Positions 46,084 to 59,021 are shown, counted from the first letter of the stretch. The stretch: 64,000 bases of DNA from Lamellibrachia columna (GCA_963662155.1 OY759269.1:23123878-23187877); one strand, 5' to 3'. The notes: generated by a model not told the origin, from the sequence alone. Translations and numbers: made by a program.

Positions 46084-48444
46084 TTAAATTTTAGAATCCT
46101 TTTTGATTTAAAATCACCTGTGTCATGGATACTTTTCATAAGCCTAAACAAAATACTAAATTGCTCGTTTTGTTTGCCTTTAATTAAATTTATTCAAAAG
46201 TTTATTATTTTCTTTTCTATAAATGTTGTCACACTTTGTCTGTCAACTTCTCCATATACCATACAATTTGCTGTGCTCCTATTCAGTTTTGGTAAACTTT
46301 TCAAAAATGTATGGAATCTTTTTGAAAACCCCATATTTCACTACCATAATATTATAGTAAAATTGGCATTACAAGCTGGTCAAACAGTTCACACTGTATG
46401 TCTATAGGTAAATCTAGTTTCCTTGCTTTAGTTGTGAAGGTGAACATGGTTAACTTCATTATGGCTTTGTTAAACAGTCTATTATAGTTTAGATTGGTTC
46501 CCAATTATATATAACTATCAGTTACCTCTAGTTTATTTTGTCCAAACAAGAAGTCTGGGTGTGATATGACCTTTCCACGTGAGAAAATAATAACCTTCGT
46601 TTTACTGGTATTAACAGTTAGGTGCCATGTTTGGCAATAATCACATGCAGCATTTAGGGCAGACTGTAAATCTTCAGGTGTTTCTACCATGACAATAGTG
46701 TCATCAGCATAAAGTAAAACATACATTCTTAAGAAAACTTCTACATCATGATAACTAAGGTTGTTATGAATGTCACCAGCCGGCATGTCAAGTCCCTTGT
46801 AGTTACAGCTCACTGAGTATTCAAAATCATTAAGGTAAATAACAAAGGAGATAAGTTTTCTCCTTGCCGCGCACTAACATCACATAAGAAGAAGTCTGAC
46901 AGGGCCTGGGTCTGTTTTACACGTGACTTAGCATTTTCATACATGTTGTATGTAACATTCAACATATTGCCATTAATATCACAAGAAATTAGCTTGGACC
47001 ACAGTGAGGATCTGTCTACTAGATCAAATGCTTTTTTGTAATCGATGAAGGCACAATAAAGCCTTTTGCAACGAGAAAAATACAATTCAACCAATGAGTG
47101 TAAAACAAATATATGATCAAGGGTAGAATACCCCTCTCTGAACCCTGCCTGTTCTTCACCTATGATACTTGCTTCATCTAGGTATGTCGTCAGTCTCGCA
47201 TTAATGGAGGCTGTAAACAACTTGCCTATGCAACTTAATAATGTAATGCCACGATAGTTGTCTGGGTCATCTATTGACCCCTTTTTTGTAAATGGTTTTA
47301 ATGAATCCAATGCACCGATCAGTTGGAAAAATGCCAGATAATAGAACTAGGTTAAACATTTTAACAGTAAGCACAATTAGTTCTGTGGGTGCTGTTTGTC
47401 TAGTATTCGTTTATAACATTATCAATATCACATGCCTTTTTGTTTTTAAGTTTTTATTAATGTTAGTACTTCATCTTACGTGAATGGTCTATTTATGTGT
47501 TCATTAATTGACTGCATAATCTTTCTTGGATCAAAAGGTATCTCACTAGCCGCAGTTTCACTTTCAGGTTTTTCACTAAGTTTCTCAAAGTGGCTCATAA
47601 ACATATACAGTGAAATATTTCCACATTTTTCTTTGCTGTTACTTGCTTTATTAAGTACATGTATGTCCCAGTATTCTGCAGGCTTACTATGTTTTAGGTT
47701 TTGCAAGTTTTGGTGCAACTGTTTATAGTAACATTTTGATGTGTTTTTTTATAAAGCGTTTATACCCACAGGCCATCTCTCTTAGCTCTGTTTTGCTTCA
47801 TAATTTTTTAGTCTCTGGCACTCAAATATTCTGTTCTCTATGTTCGGCATTCTTCATTAAACCATGGTTTGTTATTTTCATGGATTGTCTTTGTTGTTTT
47901 ATTAAGATACTTTATATCTGTTGGTTCTTTGCAAAAACCAATATTCTCTGCAGTAGTTATAGATGTCACATATATCTTTCAACAGACCATCCATTTCCCT
48001 CTGTGATAGGGAATTTTGTTCAACACTTTCTAGTTTGGGTTCTAAATTAGCAATGTCCTGTTCATTGAAGTTAGTTTTATATTCTCCTGTTTTTTTCTGG
48101 CTTCCATTTTGTGTTGACTGGCTTATAATATTCATTTGTGTTAACCGTATCATTTACAACATTATCAGTAACTGGGTAATTCTGGGGTTTCCATCAAATT
48201 TTAGTGTCACCCATATGGGAGAATGAACATCAGACAAGCATTTATTAAAGGTATCAAATTGAAAATATATTAGTTTTGAGAAAAGGGAAGTGGGTGCTAT
48301 GGCATCGTCATCTACACTTTTGCCCGAAATATTTTGACAGGTGAAGTCACCAACACCCTGATCATTACCAAACCTTCCACGGATTATTTTCATATCCAGA
48401 CCTATACACAATTCAATGAATTTATAGCCATTGTTGTTTACAAC

Positions 48445-51400
48445 CAGGGTTGAAAAAAATAATGATTTAAAAATAAAATCAGATTAAAAAAAATTTAAAT
48501 TGGATTTTTTTTAAATCTGGAATATTGACATTTATATATATGTTTATATTTATAAACTCTTTCAAACATGTTCTATTCAAATCGATTTGGGTACTTGTCT
48601 TAACAGAGGGTACATGATTTTTGCTTATATAAAGACCATGAACTGTGGTAATGAAGATAGTGATACTGCTATCACTGTTCCCAAATCTGTCATTTCTGAA
48701 TGATTTTGCATATTGTCAAGTACCTAATCATTATGAAAATTATTAGCTTCAATTGTAGAGGTCTGCCTAATCACCCTGATAATATATATACCTCCGACCC
48801 TGTGTTGAGGAAATAATGAACAACAATGATACGGATATTGTTTGTCTACTAGAAACATGGTATAGCAAGCAAGACCTTGCTACGTTAAATACATTACATA
48901 AGAATTTCCATGGTATAGGTGCAGCCACTGTGGATGACACAGATGGCTTACGTAGGGGCCACATTCCTGGTGGAGTAGCTATAATGTGGCGTTCCTTTCT
49001 GGATAAAAATGCAGTTTGGCAACCAGGTTTATGTTTTAATATGTATTTATGAGTGAAAATGAAGATATCTATTTAGAGAAATTGGGTATAATCAAGGCTA
49101 TAATTGATGACCTAGAATGTACATGCATCTCACTTGTAGGAGATTGGAACTCTAACATTAGTGACAGTACTTCTTTATTTGGAAATCATGTCAGAAGTTT
49201 CTGTACTGAAAATAATTTATTACTGTCTAGTGAGACTTACCTCCCAAGTGATACATTTACTCACTATAGTAAGGCATGGCATACCACTTCATGGCTGGAC
49301 CATTGTGTTTCCACAAGAGACGCCCATGATATTATAACAGATATTACAGTCTGATCATTTTCCAGTTAGTATTGATGTGTCTTTGCAATGCATACCAGAG
49401 GTAGAAATTACCAAGAAGCCTACTAGTAAAATGCATGGACTAGCATAGGATAAAGTTAGCCAGGATGGTAAAATGAATATTGTATACTGACAGATATTAG
49501 TATGCAAAATATAAACATTCCTTATGAAGCTATATCATGCAAGGATGTGAACTGCATAAATGAATCTCACCGAGTGGCTATAAACAAGTTTTATGGTGAT
49601 ATTGTGAATGCTATGTGCAATGTTGGTGATTGTGTATTTGATAAATATGTAAAGGTAGACAATCGTGGTGCCTCTAAGTGTCGCCCAGGTTGGAGTGAGT
49701 ATACTGATGAACTACATAATGTGGCAAGGCAAAATTGTCTGGCTTGGGTTGTAGCTGGAAAGCCTAAACATGGCCCAGTCTTTGAATCTATGAAACTCTC
49801 TAGAGCCATATTTAAATATGGGCTTTGGTTTTTAAAGCAGCATAAAACTCAATTGATAAACAACTCTCTAGCCACAAAATTACAAGAGGGTAGACCTGAT
49901 AGGTTCTGGAAAGAAGTTAATCATATGAATAACTGCAAAGTTCCCTTACCAATATGGGGTTAATGGTGCTGACAATATAACTGAACTATGGAAGGGTCAC
50001 TTTGAGCAATTGTTTAATTGTATACATGATAATGACATTACATTATGATGTCACATATACTAATGATATACTTTGTACTGTTGATGAGATTGAATTGGTC
50101 ATTGGGCAGTTAGATAAAAATAAATCATGTGGCCTTGGGTGTGTGTATGCTGAGCATCTAATGTACTGCAGCAGACAAGTATTACTGTTACTGGCTATGT
50201 GTATGTCTACCTTTTTTGTCCATGGTTTCCTACCTGATTCTATGCTATCAGTTATGCTTGTACCTGTTATCAAAGATAAATGTGGTAAAATCAATGATAG
50301 TGATAACTACAGACCGATTGCATTAGCCAGCGTGATGTCGAAAATAGTGGAAAAAGTTATACTGGGTCGTATGTCATCGTTTCTGATCACTAGCAGTAAC
50401 CAGTTTGGTTTCAAGAGTAAGCTTGGTACTGACATGTGTATATATGTCTTAAAAGAAATTGTTGATAATTACAAATGTTTAAATGGGTCTATGTTCATGG
50501 GTTTCCTAGATGCTTCTAAAGCCTTTGACAGAATAAGACACTCTACATTGTTTAAGAAATTGATTGATAGACAAGTACCTAGTTATTTAGAAGTTAGTTA
50601 GAATTATGATATACTGGTACACAAATCAAACTATGTTTATACGCTGGTCTGGGATTTTATCTAAGGGATTTTAAGTCTCTAGTGGTGTCAGGCAAGGTGG
50701 CATACTCTCACCAAACCTGTTTAATGTATATATTGACGATTTAAGTGCTGCACTAACAAAATGTCACACTGGCTGTTGTATTGATGATATGATTATAAAC
50801 CATCTCATGTATGCAGATGACCTGGTTGTATTTCCCCTTCTAGTGTAGGTTTGAGGGAGCTGTTATCTGTTTGTGAAACTTATGGCCTAAATCATGATAT
50901 TAAATTTAATCATAAGAAAAGTGCAATACTAATAAGTAGAGGAAAGCATTTAAAAAATGTATGTCACCTCGCATTTAAGTTAAATGGAGAGGACATTAAA
51001 GAAGTGAAAAGTGTAAAATACCTGGGTCATATTATATGCAGTGACTCTAAGGATGACAAAGATATAATGCGTCAGTGTCGCCAATTGTACGCCCGTGGTA
51101 ATGTACTAAGGAAATTCTATATGTGCACAAATGATGTCAAGATCAAGCTGTTTAGTACATTTTGCTCATCTATGTCCAGGGCTCTGTGTACTCTATGGGT
51201 CTCCAACCAGACTGCAAACTGGTACAGTATTAAACAATTGTCACCAAGACTGTCTCACTTGAGTCAACATACTGAATTAGTAACAACTAGCACAAACTCT
51301 AGGTGGACTTTAACTCAGGGCTTCTGACTAGAAAAGATATACACAATGTCATAAAATATTTGACTATCATGCTATCTGGTGACAATACAACTACACAAGT

Positions 51401-51608
51401 GTGCGCACATTGTGCTTTTGTAGTAAAAAAACATACAAAACTTTGTTGATCTCGATGCTTGTAAACAATGATTTGTGTTAAATTCATATAAATCAGCGAT
51501 TAAAAAAATTTGAAATAAAAAAATCATAAATCAGTGATTTTTTTGAGTGATTTAAATCATGATTTAAATCAATGATTTAAATCAAATGATTTAAATCAAA
51601 CAACTCTG
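48445..51608. mobile_element. hAT-type element (8-bp TSD) containing a LINE
   Basis: The element starts CAGGGTTG and ends CAACTCTG (imperfect inverted pair). Outside both ends is TTTACAAC (48437-48444 and 51609-51616), an 8-bp duplication as expected for hAT. Palindromic GATTTAAATC motifs crowd the right end (51549-51599) and weaker versions the left. No transposase was seen; most of the interior is a LINE. Confidence 0.8.
48734..51345 (+). pseudogene. LINE (endonuclease-reverse transcriptase) nested in the hAT-type element
   Basis: It begins with the endonuclease start KIISFNCRGLPN (48737), then DIVCLLETWYSKQ and GGVAIMWRS. VGDWNSNISD near 49137 and a linker (49502-49963) follow. Reverse transcriptase runs from 50041 with YRPIALASVMSKIVEKVIL, MGFLDASKAFDRI near 50498, HLMYADDLVVF near 50806 and VKYLGHIICS. 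It ends near 51345 with a short C-terminal part. Several shifts and stops. It is the same LINE type as the minus-strand copy it lies within. Confidence 0.87.
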
Positions 51609-51616
51609 TTTACAAC

Positions 51617-52600
51617 TTTGTCTAGGTTGTGTCTTTCTGTTGTAATCCCTAGGCCAATTTGTGTTTTGATTAAAAATAATTTTCAGCTAATTCGATGGCA
51701 CCTGCAGTCAGGCTTGTTAACAAATGCATGTCAATGCATATGAGTCACACAATTCCAGGCCTGCAAAGGTGGTGGAAATGGGAGGGAGGAATAGACAATT
51801 GACAGATTAATGGGAACCATGGCAGGGAATGAAAGGCTAATCATTCAGGTAGGCCAGAATGAAAGAGAAACCCAAGACAATAGACTGTCTGCTGGTGGTG
51901 TCACTGGAAAGATAAGCTGGTGGATAATTACAGCTACCACTAATCACTCTCTCTGGCTGTAAATAGTTAGGGCTGGAATTGCTAATGTTGATCAAATTAG
52001 GGTCTGGGAGACTCCCACTAAGGCTAAAAAGCCACTCATAGGAGCCACCTAAGTATAATTAAAGACAAATCCTGGTGTATAGAAATAGTAACATAAATCG
52101 GTAAACAGACTGGCAAGGCTTACAACATGACATTATACATGATTACAGACTGGCAAGGCTACAATATGACATTATACATGATTACACATTGAATGGTTAT
52201 TCATCCAAAGAGGTACACATAAAAGCTTATTCTTATTGGTTATTCATTCATGATGGCAAATGTTACAAATTCGGAGTGTACATACAGCTACGTAAGTGTG
52301 CAAATAATAATGTTTTACGTACTTTGCAAACTCGTGTAAGCTGTGAGTGTAGATTTAGTTTTTTACTAAATCAGGTTCACTATTGATTGTATGTGGCAAG
52401 GTGTATCTGAGACTTTGTTTTGCCAATTCGTATTGAACTCTGATTGTGTGTATGTTGTATTGTCCACGTGTGTTAAAATTGTGAATGCTGTTAATAATTT
52501 AAGACTTAAATAGTGGTTCAGTGTGAGCGTTATATTTGCTTACACTAATAATTCAAACACGTTTCTTTTGAAGTTTTTGAAATTATCATATTTGTAACAA
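51617..52600. other. No gene recognised; small duplication
   Basis: Unremarkable AT-rich DNA beyond the LINE endonuclease remnant. AGACTGGCAAGGCT plus about 25 bp is tandemly duplicated at 52108 and 52146. Confidence 0.55.
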
Positions 52601-53465
52601 TATGATTTTTATGTTGAGAGGTAACAACCGTTTTAGTCTGTATATAACACCTAACGTCCTTTAAAACCTGTTTGAAATTTTTTCAATGTGACTTTTCCAG
52701 TTAAATTGTTCATTCAAATTTATTCCAAGAAAATTTTATTCAGCCACTCTATCACTAGTAGTGTTATCTATTATTAGTAAAGGGCAAGTCACACTTTTTC
52801 TTCTGGCTGTTTTAAAAAGCATTTACTTAGTTTTGTTTAGATTAAGAGACAATTTGTTTAGTTTTAGCAATTCACAATTTTTTTTCAATTCTGTATTTAT
52901 AACAAATTGTACGTTTCCATTTTGTTCATACGTGGAAAATAAGTCGAGGGTACTTGAGAGGGTAGTATCATCAGCATACGTTATGAAATTAAACTTTTGA
53001 GGGGCCTTGGCAAAGTCATTAATGTATATAATAAACAATAATGGGCCTAGAATCGAACCGTGAGGTACGCCTGTTGAAATAGTAAGCATTTGACATCCTC
53101 TATTTCAACATTGTTTTCTATTTATTAGATCATTTCTAATTAAACTTAAAGCTACTCCTTTTACACCATAATAGTCTAGTTTATCTAGTAATGTCTTATG
53201 ACCCAGGGTATCAAAAGCTTTGGAAAGGTCTAAATAAATATTTATAAGAATAATTTTGTTATCCATATGTGCCATTATTCTATCGATTAATTCAAGGGCA
53301 GCCAATTCAGTGCTGTGTTCCGTTCTAAATCCATATTGGTTTTCAAACAAGATATTTTGCGTTTTAAAAAAGGAATCTAGCTGGGTGTAAATAATTTTTT
53401 CAACTATTTTTGACATAATTGGTAAAACTGGTATTGTGAATTGTCCAGGAATAATATGTTTCAAC
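52600..53465 (-). pseudogene. LINE reverse-transcriptase fragment
   Basis: Minus-strand readings at 53105-53464 (PIMSKIVEKIIYTQL, NQYGFRTEHST, YLDLSKAFDTLGH) and 52823-53089 ([31 protein letters not shown]) form a reverse-transcriptase palm. One shift near 53095 separates them. The catalytic residues are still present. Fragment only. Confidence 0.87.
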
Positions 53466-53582
53466 CTTTTACTTAATGTTGTCGTACTTGTATTTTACAT
53501 TGTCGGATTACTCGGGTATATAGGGATTAATTCAGATTGATCATATTAAATTGTGAAATGCTAGATTACACAGTTGTGGTTA

Positions 53583-53596
53583 CACACGCACGCACG

Positions 53597-53668
<72 letters not shown>

Positions 53669-53705
53669 AGTGTGTGTGCAGTGTGTTTGATGTGTGCGTG
53701 CGTGC
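53583..53705. repeat. (CA)n microsatellite
   Basis: CGCA and then CA repeats (about 53583-53665), followed by a GTGTG/TGCG-rich stretch that is partly complementary and could fold back. Confidence 0.95.
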
Positions 53706-54379
53706 GTTTATGGCTGCATGGGTGGACGTGGATGTGGCTGCATGGAAGACCCAAGTTTACAGCAAATTGATGTCAGTAATAATAATTACACTTGTTACAG
53801 AAAAGAGTGATACCGCATGCGTAACTTTGCATTCATTCGGTTTAGCAGCAGTGATCTACAATTATGTATTTGATATCCCGTAGCTGCTTCTGTGTTAAAC
53901 CAGTCATGCAATTGTTTTGGCGTACATGGTGCAGTTTATTGATTTTTAGGAACATTTCTACTGTGTTGAAACCTGGATATTCAGGTATTGGTGAGTGTGC
54001 AATGTTCATATTCATGTTGACTATGTATGCACACCTAGCATTATGTATGTATTCCCTGTGTGACAGTTTAAAAAGCATACTGATAAATTATTTCAACATT
54101 GTACAAAGAACTTCAAAAGCCACATTTGAACTCTGATAGAAGAACCATTAGTGTACGTGAAATCGCCTCTAGTCATTACAACAACTTTTGTGAGGTTTTT
54201 TCAATTGTTATATTGTTCGTGTGATCATTTATTAGCGATACGCAAAGCGGAAATTATTTACAGAAGATGTATGGTTGATTGTTTCATTAGCGAAAGTAGA
54301 ACCTACCAGAAAATGTTGGATTAGCATGTTTCCATGAAATTTTAAATACACAATACAAATTCACTGCAATCTTGGGTGC

Positions 54380-54900
54380 TTTGCTATTCTCCACGATTCG
54401 CATCCGTAGAGGAGCACATATTCCACCGTTGCCACGAATAAGTGCTGTTTAGTTTTGCGCGAATGTGCAGACTTCCATGTTTTGGTTGAGTGCTCTCTTT
54501 GCGATTGCCTGTCTGGCCTTTATATCTTTGGCTGTAGTGCTGAACCAGGAGCCTTCTCCAAAACAGATCCTTCTCTGGTATTGATGTTTCGTGGTGGTTT
54601 AAGCCATGCACGTGGTCTTTCCAGCATTAATCTTTAACCCAATCCTTGCACACGAAGAGTCCGTTCGCATGAGAAGCTAATATGCGTGTGTGATCTCTTC
54701 TGACAGAAAAGCAATATCGGTTTTATACGTCTACTTTTCGTCTTGTGAGTTGGAATTTCAGTTCCTCTTCACGCCCGTCTATTGCTCGTCGCAATACATT
54801 GTCAAGGACTATCACAAACGGAGGTGGTGCATGCATATCATCCTACATAACTCCAGTCGTAATCATCGGCATCCTTTTATTTCGCAAGACAATGGTTTGC
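54380..54900 (-). pseudogene. LINE reverse-transcriptase relic
   Basis: Minus-strand fragments in different frames include DIAFLSEEITHA near 54705 and a following Arg/Lys-rich LINE-type stretch near 54400-54610. Heavily decayed; assignment rests on short motifs. Confidence 0.5.
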
Positions 54901-55268
54901 GACATTGAACTTTCCTCTCCTAGCCGTGTGTGAAGATTTATGGTTGCCCAGTCGCAGGATACCTCTGTCTCACTGGTGGAGTCCAAAGGCATGCAGAACA
55001 GTGCATTTGGCACCAACTCCGCTACAAGAGCTGCCGGAATGGTGGCAAGGTTGACTTCAGACCACCTTCGGGGTCATACTCCAGATTTGTTGATATCAAC
55101 GCGAACGAGCGAGAATTAGACTGTCTGTTGTGACGTTTGCATTACGTCATACAATGCGGTCACGTGCAAATAACGAGTTCAACGTCTGTACTACAAAAAT
55201 AACTGCTTTGTTCAACAGGATAAATTACTAGTTACAAGCGTGTGACCTACACGACGGTTGAAACAGTG

Positions 55269-57865
55269 ATGAAATATCACTTCGTATTCAGCATGTTTAT
55301 ACTTTTGGCAGGTAAGGACGTTTGTAATAGGAACTGATTAACTTTTTGGGTTATTATTATCCTCGTTTACGTTTCGATACCAATTTTAAATCTTCTTCTT
55401 TGAAGATCTTCTAGAACATTTGGCAACTCTTCATTCTGGTTTTAACAGTTTGGTGATTTTAATCTTCAGTTGGATAAACCTACAGCAGTAACCTTTGATG
55501 ATATCCTAAATTCCTTTGGCTTAAAACAACATGTCACTTTCTTAACACACATTCATGACCACTGGCTCGACCTCGTGATAACTCGCTCAACATGTAACAA
55601 TAAACAATATTTAGACGCTAATAGTTTCTAATGGCTTATCAGACCACCCCCAGTCATTGTTGATGTTACGTTTTCCAAAACACCAGCATAATTAAAACAA
55701 TGTGTTTTTCAGGCGTATACAAAAAAAATACTTTCTTATATAGCGCGGTGTCCAGTCATTAGGACTGTTCAAAGCGCTTTACATTTCACCCCCCCCCCCA
55801 GCAGACCTGTTCATTCCAACGCCATTTCGAATTCTCTGGAAAGTTTTCAACTACGCTTCAATTACTGCGCGAAGACTATTCGTTCAGATATCCTTCTCTG
55901 TATGTAGCAAGGCAGTCGTTAATGCAGCTGAGTGAACTGTGGCAACGTAGAATGAACGAAATTGTCGAAGCCGGGTGCTCTCGATTGAGAGCCCGACGTT
56001 CTAATCGCTACGTTAACGCGCCCCAATTGGGATTGACATTGATGCCTTAAAAGCTGTTATTCTTAAATCCGACCTTATCACTGATCCAAAGAACACATCC
56101 GATTTGCGTGGACAGTACTATCGCGTACTCAAGGCTTTACTTAATAAACATCGTTGGTGGATCCACGGGGTGTCCCATCAGGTGCCCGGGCACTCCACCC
56201 CCCCATTTCGGCCGGATTTTTTCACAAGTGAGAATTAGTTGCAGGAATATATTTCGTTCACTATTACTTATCATTTAGACATTTTGGATAAATGAAGGCC
56301 AGCCACCTGGTGTTTTTCTTGGTGAACTACGCACCTCCCCCCTTCAAGTTTCTGGATTCGCCCATGAACGTGCCCATATAACCTCCAAATCTGTGTCACA
56401 AAAATCACCGGCTCCGTGGATGAAATGTTACAATCTAAAAGGCGTCGCCGTTATCTTGAGAGAGTATGGCACAAAACATAATTACCTTTGGGCAGGTCAC
56501 GTTATTCAAATGTGTCACTAAGTTGACTCTCCGCAAGTAAATTATCTACGTGCTTCTGCACCCCCCCCCCCCCAGTGTATCAATACTTGGACCATTACTT
56601 TTCACTCTATACTACTCCAATCAACTCAGTTATTCAAAGTCATAACTTAGATCACCACTTATACGCAGATGATACATAGTTACGTTTCTTTGGCTGCCTC
56701 GGATACAAATCGCTCCCTAAACGAGCTCAGGTATTGTCCCATGATATATTTTACTGGATGACTAACAGAAAATTAAAGTTAACTGCAGACAACACTAAGT
56801 TTTGTATTATTGCCACACAAAAGCAGCGTGGTAAACCTGATTGTTTTTTCCCCGACATCTATGCTGAACCAGATTTTCACGCCGGCGATCTGAGCACAGA
56901 ATTTAGGAGGTTACCTTTGTTAAGAATTTTAGACAGCTTATTTCCCAAATGTGTTGTTGCGTTTATTCGTGACCTTCGCTGTATTCGCCGGTATATATCT
57001 CTTTCTGTTGCCAAAACTATTGCAACTGCTCTTGCTAGCAGTAGACTCGACTATTGCAATTCCCTTTATCATAATATTGCTCTCAGGACATCAAGAAATT
57101 TCAACATGTAAAAATTTTGTTTGGACAAGGTTAGCTACCCGGTTAGCTACCCGGTCTCCTCGTTTCTCGAACTCAGTGCCACTGAATCTTAAATCATTGC
57201 ATTGGCTCCCTGTCCGATATCCGATATATTATTTTTAAGATATGCACAGTTACTTATCAAGCACTCTCACCCAAGCAACCAGCATATTTACATTCACTGC
57301 TCAAACTTGCTATACAGCCTAGACAGCTTCGATCATCTAATTCTAATCCACTTTCCGTTCCCAGTGTTAAAGCAAGTGTCGGAAATAGAGCGTTCTCCGT
57401 TACCGCACAATATCACTGGAACTCGCCCCCCATTAGCTCTAAGTCGGAAGATAACAGTTACGGGTATGGACGATTGTAGTTTCTGGTATGGATGATAACA
57501 ATTACTGGTACGGTCAATTGCGGTTACTGGTATGGGGGGTTATAATTATGCGCATAATAACGGTTACATTTATGGGAACGGATTATTGCAGTTATGGCTA
57601 TGGGCGTTTATACTTGCAGGTTTCGATGACTACAATACGGTTATGGCCGAATACATTTACTTTGTAGGCCAATCACTTTGTTTATAAACCAACGTTGTAT
57701 ATATCACATGTATCTTCAGCATTATCGTCGGTTGGGCACTGCTACCAAAAAAAGTTACTGGACAAACTTCTGTCGAACTACAGTAAAATCATCCGACCGG
57801 TCGTCAATCACACGGACTATACCAAGGTCATGATACAATTCAGTCTGAGCAAATTACGCCAACTC
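55269..57865 (+). CDS. Nicotinic acetylcholine receptor-like subunit gene, first two coding exons
   Basis: Exon 1 (55269-55311) encodes MKYHFVFSMFILLA and ends in phase 1 at a strong donor (GCAG/GTAAGG). Exon 2 (57720-57865, 146 bp) follows the acceptor ATGTATCTTCAG and ends at CTC/GTGAGT. Joining the exons completes a good signal peptide (hydrophobic core, then ALSSVGHC). Exon 2 then reads KKLLDKLLSNYSKIIRPV and TKVMIQFSLSKLRQL, the N-terminal helix and first strand of the extracellular ligand-binding domain of Cys-loop (nicotinic-type) receptor subunits. The exon 2 length and position fit the usual gene structure of this family. The Cys-loop, channel helices and later exons are not in the window, so subunit type and integrity are unknown. 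Intron 1 contains an L2-like LINE and a SINE. Confidence 0.82.
55440..57425 (+). pseudogene. L2-like LINE relic in intron 1, interrupted by a SINE
   Basis: The endonuclease part (about 55440-55690) reads FNLQLDKPTAVTFDDIL and HDHWLDLVITRS. After the SINE, ALKAVILKSDLI at about 56043 continues the linker. The reverse transcriptase is badly shifted (GPLLFTLYYS near 56597 and a YCNS-like block near 57052). The C-terminal end is IFKICTVTYQALSPKQPAYL and VGNRAFSVTAQYHWNSPP near 57385. Not functional. Confidence 0.8.
55729..56026 (-). mobile_element. tRNA-derived SINE, copy 2
   Basis: The reverse complement matches copy 1 (35519-35855) through the shared segments CACAGTTCACTCAGCTG, TGGAATGAACAGGTCTGC and CGCGCTATATAAGAA. 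The B-box is damaged. It is inserted between the endonuclease and the linker of the L2-like LINE. Confidence 0.87.
57426..57640. repeat. Degenerate ~22-bp tandem repeat
   Basis: Diverged units of the form TTACTGGTATGGACGATTGC. Confidence 0.6.
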
Positions 57866-57989
57866 GTGAGTGTTTGTTGACGCTTTTATGCATTTTGTGT
57901 ATGCATCACATCTTTATGGTATAAAAATTACTCAATGAATATGTCATTGTCACCTACACAATTCGTCTTGTTTGACTTATTCTTCCGCT

Positions 57990-58672
57990 TTAGGTCAGGT
58001 TCGTCGTTCGTCTTCTTATATATACAATAATATTGTCACTAACGTGTTTCACTCCATATAATCCACTTAAAGCTCTGTCATCGGTGTTTATAGCGCCACA
58101 GGTGTACATTGCAACTGGTGTGCATCTCGGCTGGTCTTGCCAGAAACTGTAGAAATAATTGTTTGTGGATATCTTCGAAGTGGTTGGTGAAGATTCTGAT
58201 GCTTTGGTACTTGGCCGTCCATCGTGTTTCACATAGCATGGGGACATTTGGTACCAGGCTGCGTCTTTTGGGGCTCACTTGGAAAACACGTGATAATGGT
58301 CTTGATTGTACCAATCGCATTGCGGACATTTGCAACGGAATTGAGATCGTTCACCACCAGGCTAAGCCTGTGGGCTGCGCAGTGGACGAAAGCAGATTTG
58401 GGATACTTCTCATTGATCTTAGCTTGTACTCGGCCAACTTTACCAGCCGTGATTTAGCATCCATCGTATCCTTGGCCAAGTAGCTTTGTGAGATCTAGTC
58501 CGAACTGTGTACACTGGGCGATCAACGTGTTTGCAATAGTTTCAGCATCTATATGTGCTAGTGAGGTAACCTCATGGTACTCATCACGGATTGTAGGTTT
58601 TTTGTTAGTTGTGTCAACAAAACGAACATCAAGAGAAAGCTGCTCTTCCCCCGACATAATATAATATAACAA
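57990..58672 (-). pseudogene. hAT-superfamily transposase fragment (ZMYM1-like/DUF4371)
   Basis: On the minus strand, 58672-58454 reads LSLDVRFVDT, then AETIANTLIAQC, LDLTKLLGQGYDGC and a stop. Further on, in the same domain order, RRSLVPNVPMLCETRWTAK and ESIRIF-like sequence appear near 58230. These are conserved blocks of hAT-type transposases related to zinc finger MYM-type protein 1-like ORFs. Stops and a shift near 58300 make it a relic. The N-terminal zinc finger and C-terminal dimerisation region were not seen. Confidence 0.8.
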
Positions 58673-58734
58673 ATATAGGATTTATACTCACTTTTGGTGG
58701 GTGTTTACCTCTTTGAGATGGATTCTGGTGCTGA

Positions 58735-58736
<2 letters not shown>

Positions 58737-58824
<88 letters not shown>

Positions 58825-58886
58825 GGTGTATCTATGTATAATTATATATATACATAAATATACAGAGTGTATATGTAGTATATAGA

Positions 58887-58928
<42 letters not shown>

Positions 58929-58963
58929 TATTGTATTTGTAAACTGTATTTGAACCAGCACTA

Positions 58964-59021
<58 letters not shown>

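Larger units (their letters stand above)
44570..51660 (-). pseudogene. Minus-strand LINE interrupted by a TTAA MITE and a hAT-type element
   Basis: Endonuclease pieces are read on the minus strand at 51620-51660 and 48154-48444 (NNNGYKFIELC, FGNDQGVGDFTC, DVHSPIWVTLKFDGNP). A linker follows (47476-48153), then reverse transcriptase (46810-47310 with NYRGITLLSCIGKLF, AGFREGYSTLDH and FIDYKKAFD; 46505-46813 with LLYADDTIVM). The C-terminal part continues across the MITE (SIIDGCGLTNM, then QTWHSEIQANKLCSNYRMFK at 44809-45066). Stops and shifts make it a pseudogene. Reading resumes in register on both sides of each insertion, which shows the nesting order. Confidence 0.85.
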
